A stretch of 11,104 nt of DNA from Gammaproteobacteria bacterium (GTDB taxonomy: Bacteria; Pseudomonadota; Gammaproteobacteria; SG8-11). The translations under genes and the position numbers were made by a program. Below, piece after piece: positions 9,343 through 11,104 of the stretch. The DNA lies in assembly GCA_016200445.1 (NCBI GenBank), contig JACQEQ010000402.1:1-11104 (forward strand). The letters run 5' to 3'. The notes beneath the pieces are model-generated. The model saw only the letters and a program-made list of their open reading frames with translations. It searched no databases and had not been told where the DNA came from. Every line of letters starts with the position of its first letter. The first letter of the stretch is position 1.

Positions 9343-9406
9343 TTCCAGCGCCACGTTCTTGTGTTAGAGTTTTTTACTCGACCAGGCCAAGCTTTGCGGA
9401 GGAATT

Positions 9407-9967
9407 ATGATTGGCAAAAAGAACGTGGTATTCGGATTTCTGATGTTGGTGGTGACTGCGGCCTTGGGACCGTACATGGTGGTGAAATACGTACCGGGTG
9501 TGGATGAAGCGCGCACGGTAAAGCAGGAAAAAGTCGGACGTCTGCAACAACTGCAAGAAAACAACTTTGAAGAAGATCTGCAAGCCTTGCCGACCGATGC
9601 GGTTGCCAAGGCCAACACCGCCGGTATTCTTGCGCTAAATTTACTTTACAACGCGCAGGCGCCTATCGATGCTATCAAGTCCGGTCCGCATGCCCACGGC
9701 AATTTGGAAGCGCTGCTGAATATTGCCGCTGGGATCGCGTTGTGTTTTATCGCCGTGGCGCCGTTGTTCAAACAAATCATCAGCTGGTTGTTTATACTTG
9801 GCGCCTTGTTGCACTCGGGGGTCTTGTACTTGGTGGTTGCGCTCGATCAATATTGGGTATTGCCAGTGATGAAGCTGGGAATTGGGCCGGTGCTGGTGTT
9901 GGCCGCGTTGCTAAGTATCGGTGTGGCAGCGTTCATCGGTTTTAAAGGCGAGCCGGTAAAAGACTAA
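9407..9967 (+). CDS. Hypothetical integral membrane protein, about four helices
   Basis: I do not recognise this 186-residue protein. A first hydrophobic helix (about 7-28) is followed by a charged, Gln/Glu-rich segment (31-100) that looks helical and possibly coiled-coil around RLQQLQENNFEEDLQ, then three more helices (about 102-121, 124-146 and 157-179) and a short charged tail. A GPHAHGN turn precedes the second helix. The layout suggests an inner-membrane protein with one extramembrane domain. GGAGGA about four to nine bases upstream of the ATG supports the start. It lies 64 bases after typA and 13 bases before pip, so it may be co-transcribed with pip and dtd. No function can be inferred. 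Confidence 0.8.
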   Translation: MIGKKNVVFGFLMLVVTAALGPYMVVKYVPGVDEARTVKQEKVGRLQQLQENNFEEDLQALPTDAVAKANTAGILALNLLYNAQAPIDAIKSGPHAHGNLEALLNIAAGIALCFIAVAPLFKQIISWLFILGALLHSGVLYLVVALDQYWVLPVMKLGIGPVLVLAALLSIGVAAFIGFKGEPVKD

Positions 9968-9980
9968 ACACACAGCACTC

Positions 9981-10931
9981 ATGCGCACTCTCTATCCACT
10001 CATCAAGCCCTACGTCGTCCACAGCCTAGCGGTTGATCCGCAACATGTATTGCATGTAGAAGAATGCGGCAATCCGCAGGGCGTGCCGGTGGTTTTTGTC
10101 CACGGCGGACCAGGTGCCGGGTGTGAACCGCAACATCGCAGTTTCTTTGACCCCAATGTGTATCGCATCGTGTTGTTCGATCAGCGCGGCTGCGGCAAAT
10201 CCAAACCGCATGCCGAGCTCGACGGCAACACCACGCAGGCGTTGGTTGCAGATATGGAACACATCCGCACCATTCTCGGTATCCAACGCTGGGTGGTGTT
10301 CGGTGGGTCCTGGGGTTCGACCTTGGCATTGGTCTACGCACAAACCCATCCGGCTCGCGTGTTGGGCTTAATCCTGCGTGGTATCTTTCTGTGCCGCCCC
10401 TGGGAAATTAAATGGTTCTACCAGGAAGGTGCTAATCGTCTGTATCCCGATTATTGGGAAGATTTCCTGGTGCCGATTCCGCCCGAAGAGCGTCATGACT
10501 TAGTGCAGGCTTACTACCGCCGCCTCACCGGCAAAGACGAAATCGCGCGTATGTCGGCTGCCAAAGCCTGGTCGGTGTGGGAAGGGCGCTGTGCCACGCT
10601 CCACGCGAATAAAAATGTCGTGGAGCATTTTGCCAATCCCTACACCGCGTTAAGTTTGGCGCGCATCGAATGCCACTATTTTGTGAATGATAGCTTCCTT
10701 GATCCGGACCAAATCTTACGCGACACCCCGCGTTTGAAAGACATTCCCGGCGTTATCGTGCACGGCCGTTACGACGCGGTGTGCCCGCTGGCCAACGCGT
10801 GGGAATTACACAAAGCGTGGCCGCAATCCGAGTTGCGCATCATTTCCGCAGCCGGACATTCCGCATTCGAGCCCGGCATTACCGACGCGTTGGTGCAAGC
10901 CGCCGACAGCATGGGCGCGCGCTTTAAATGA
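9981..10931 (+). CDS. pip: Proline iminopeptidase (alpha/beta hydrolase)
   Basis: The 316-residue enzyme releases N-terminal proline from peptides and belongs to the serine peptidase S33 family. It shows the family's oxyanion motif HGGPGAG (41-47), DQRGCGKS, the nucleophile elbow GGSWGS with S110, the acid D265 in GRYDAVCP and H293 in AGHSAFE, so the catalytic triad is complete. The central WEGRCATL segment belongs to the cap domain typical of this peptidase. No signal peptide is present, so it should be cytoplasmic. The start is only 13 bases after the membrane-protein stop and no clear ribosome binding site precedes it, so translation may depend on the upstream gene. Its TGA stop overlaps the ATG of dtd. 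Confidence 0.95.
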   Translation: MRTLYPLIKPYVVHSLAVDPQHVLHVEECGNPQGVPVVFVHGGPGAGCEPQHRSFFDPNVYRIVLFDQRGCGKSKPHAELDGNTTQALVADMEHIRTILGIQRWVVFGGSWGSTLALVYAQTHPARVLGLILRGIFLCRPWEIKWFYQEGANRLYPDYWEDFLVPIPPEERHDLVQAYYRRLTGKDEIARMSAAKAWSVWEGRCATLHANKNVVEHFANPYTALSLARIECHYFVNDSFLDPDQILRDTPRLKDIPGVIVHGRYDAVCPLANAWELHKAWPQSELRIISAAGHSAFEPGITDALVQAADSMGARFK

Positions 10932-11104
10932 TCGCGTTACTGCAGCGCGTCAGCACTGCACGTGTCGAAGTAAAAAAATCAACAGTTGGCGCCATTGAGC
11001 GCGGAGTATTAGCGCTGATCGGTGTCGAGCGTGGCGATAACGTCGCGACAGCCGACCGGTTATTGGAACGCATGCTGGGCTACCGTATGTTTGCAGATGC
11101 CCAA
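10928..11104 (+). CDS. dtd: D-aminoacyl-tRNA deacylase, N-terminal part
   Basis: The first 59 codons are visible before the window ends. MIALLQRVSTARVEV, GVLALIGVERGD and LLERMLGYRMFAD match the start of Dtd, an enzyme of about 145 residues that hydrolyses D-amino acids mischarged onto tRNA as quality control in translation. The catalytic SQFT region lies beyond the window. The start ATG overlaps the pip stop codon (ATGA at 10928-10931), which suggests translational coupling. Confidence 0.93.
   Translation, partial: MIALLQRVSTARVEVKKSTVGAIERGVLALIGVERGDNVATADRLLERMLGYRMFADAQ

Overview
The window looks like chromosomal DNA of a gammaproteobacterium. TypA and MetH read very close to the enterobacterial proteins and have nearly the same length, and a pip-dtd pair joined by a 4-base overlap closes the window. 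A rhodanese-like protein, an exported DsrE-like protein and an orphan periplasmic binding protein hint at a sulfur-handling or chemotrophic lifestyle, but this is inference and I cannot name a genus.

Left accessory part (1-1294): the first codons of a leftward gene, then a leftward IS4-type transposase remnant that is broken by a one-base frameshift and cut off at its 3' side. A repeat-rich spacer with a GC-rich hairpin follows, then a small 75-residue protein of unknown function and a spacer with two neat dyads.

Central part (1295-5534): a single-domain rhodanese-like protein, then a full-length cobalamin-dependent methionine synthase (metH) with all four modules and its zinc, cobalamin and AdoMet motifs intact.

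Exported-protein part (5535-7476): an exported DsrE-like protein and an exported ModA-like (type 2 periplasmic binding fold) solute-binding protein, separated by a strong hairpin. No ABC permease or ATPase lies nearby. A classic Rho-independent terminator ends this block. A perfect TATAAT and a second hairpin sit just in front of the terminator.

Right part (7519-11104): the ribosome-associated GTPase typA/bipA, an unrecognised four-helix membrane protein, proline iminopeptidase (pip) and the start of D-aminoacyl-tRNA deacylase (dtd), all rightward. pip and dtd are probably translationally coupled.

Most of the window is ordinary housekeeping sequence. The parts worth a second look are the DsrE-like/binding-protein pair, the leader before typA, and the mobile-element and repeat debris on the left. 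I saw no tRNA, rRNA, CRISPR array, or cobalamin, SAM or molybdenum-cofactor riboswitch.
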